Below, piece after piece: positions 63,590 through 64,000 of a DNA stretch of 64,000 nucleotides. The stretch lies in contig NZ_SPPK01000002.1 of NCBI RefSeq assembly GCF_004569505.1, positions 434,001 to 498,000 on the forward strand, written 5' to 3'. The notes beneath the pieces are model-generated. The model searched no databases. It was not told the origin of the DNA and was given only the letters and a program-made list of their open reading frames with translations. Source of the stretch: Dysgonomonas mossii (GTDB lineage Bacteria > Bacteroidota > Bacteroidia > Bacteroidales > Dysgonomonadaceae). How positions within the stretch are numbered: the stretch's first letter is position 1; every line of letters starts with the position of its first letter. The translations under genes were made by a program, and so were the position numbers.

Positions 63590-64000
63590 TTAAATAGCAG
63601 AGGCCTTTTTCAGAACGATCTGCTCACTGTTTTTAGCTACAATTTTGGCATAAAAGTCTTTTAGTGACTCGTACTCTTCTGGCAAGAACGTTAATTTCTT
63701 TAATTGGAATTGATAGTGTAGCTTAATTGCATTTCCGGTCTGAGCCAGACGATATGTCAAAACGATATCATTATCATTTAATACTAATTTTGCAGCCTGA
63801 GGCAACTCGTCTACTACATACCCTTCAGGTATTTCTATATCTACAACTTGGAGGTAATTTGTCAAATAATCGAATTCTACAGGATATTCTCTTTTCTCTC
63901 TTTGAAAAGGATTTTCGGAAATGTGTTTTTCCATCATCGGATTGATATATAAGAAATCATCCCCTAAACTGGCGTCTGCAACCTGTGTATATTCCATCTT
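63590..64000 (-). CDS. C-terminal part of a second DUF3857-type protein (cut by window edge)
   Basis: An open frame of at least 135 codons reaching the window edge with no stop, ending at 63590. Its sequence (EFDYLTNYLQVVDIEIPEGYVVDELP, LKKLTFLPEEYESLKDFYAKI, then EQIVLKK at the end) resembles the C-terminal DUF3858 domain of the adjacent protein, whose own end reads YNEIKSFFSEINSAIKRKVVLKK. So the two genes are tandem paralogues. Confidence 0.8.
   Translation of the reverse strand, partial: KMEYTQVADASLGDDFLYINPMMEKHISENPFQREKREYPVEFDYLTNYLQVVDIEIPEGYVVDELPQAAKLVLNDNDIVLTYRLAQTGNAIKLHYQFQLKKLTFLPEEYESLKDFYAKIVAKNSEQIVLKKASAI

Noticed and set aside
1..64000. CRISPR arrays, rRNA, tRNA and prophage
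   Set aside because: No regularly spaced repeats, rRNA segments, tRNA cloverleafs, integrase or phage structural genes were seen on either strand.

Overview
The window is chromosomal DNA from a member of the Bacteroidota, most likely order Bacteroidales and close to Dysgonomonas or its relatives. I infer this from the many promoters with the TAnnTTTG -7 box (several with a TTTG/TTG -33 box about 19 bases upstream), the AT-rich intergenic DNA, the gene neighbourhoods (rpsF-rpsR-rplI, tig-clpP-clpX-recQ, gnd-zwf-pgl, Crp plus bacterial GH3) and lipoproteins typical of that phylum. The exact genus is not proven by the sequence. I found no rRNA, tRNA, CRISPR array or intact insertion sequence.

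Layout. 1-5.5 kb: dnaJ-grpE (minus), a small lipoprotein, a promoter-driven structured RNA candidate, an SLC13-type permease and a free-methionine-sulfoxide reductase. 5.5-24 kb: one long minus-strand polysaccharide locus, more AT-rich than its surroundings, transcribed from a good promoter at about 24.24 kb. It reads wza, wzz, wzx, GT4, acyltransferase, wzy, GT2, LicD, a cytidylyltransferase/CobD-like fusion, an opine-dehydrogenase-like enzyme, a calcineurin-type lipoprotein, a capsule GT, a decayed acyltransferase relic, a DUF1972 GT, a chimeric gene fragment, another GT and a UDP-galactopyranose-mutase-like flavoprotein. 24-34 kb: gmhA, a HU/SPOR-domain protein, upp, aroE, an OmpH/Skp protein, pepD, a FrnE-like DsbA protein, a beta-helix lipoprotein, an exo/endonuclease-fold protein and a MarR regulator. 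34-39 kb: the S6-S18-L9 ribosomal operon and the oxidative pentose phosphate operon. 39-50 kb: GH3 with a Crp-type regulator, then the proteostasis run tig, clpP, clpX, followed by recQ, coaD and a C-terminal processing protease. 50-57.6 kb: a PNPOx-like flavoprotein, Nudix, cyclophilin lipoprotein, pyrH, frr, rsgA, DUF2809 and cls. 57.9-64 kb: gmd and fcl for GDP-L-fucose, an OmpA-family porin-like protein and two tandem DUF3857 transglutaminase-like proteins, the last cut by the window edge.

The most distinctive part is the four-gene translationally coupled cassette at 10.4-15.1 kb (LicD / nucleotidyltransferase-CobD-like fusion / opine dehydrogenase-like / calcineurin-type lipoprotein). 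It looks like a pathway that makes a CDP-activated amino-alcohol phosphate, transfers it to the glycan, and possibly removes it outside the cell. That function is inference from domains and order. Other points of interest are the gene-fragment scars at both sides of the 7-9 kb segment, the RNA candidate at 2.8 kb, a 137-bp multi-arm inverted repeat at 30.8 kb, and an identical 20-bp element present in front of two unrelated genes at 31.1 and 41.6 kb.
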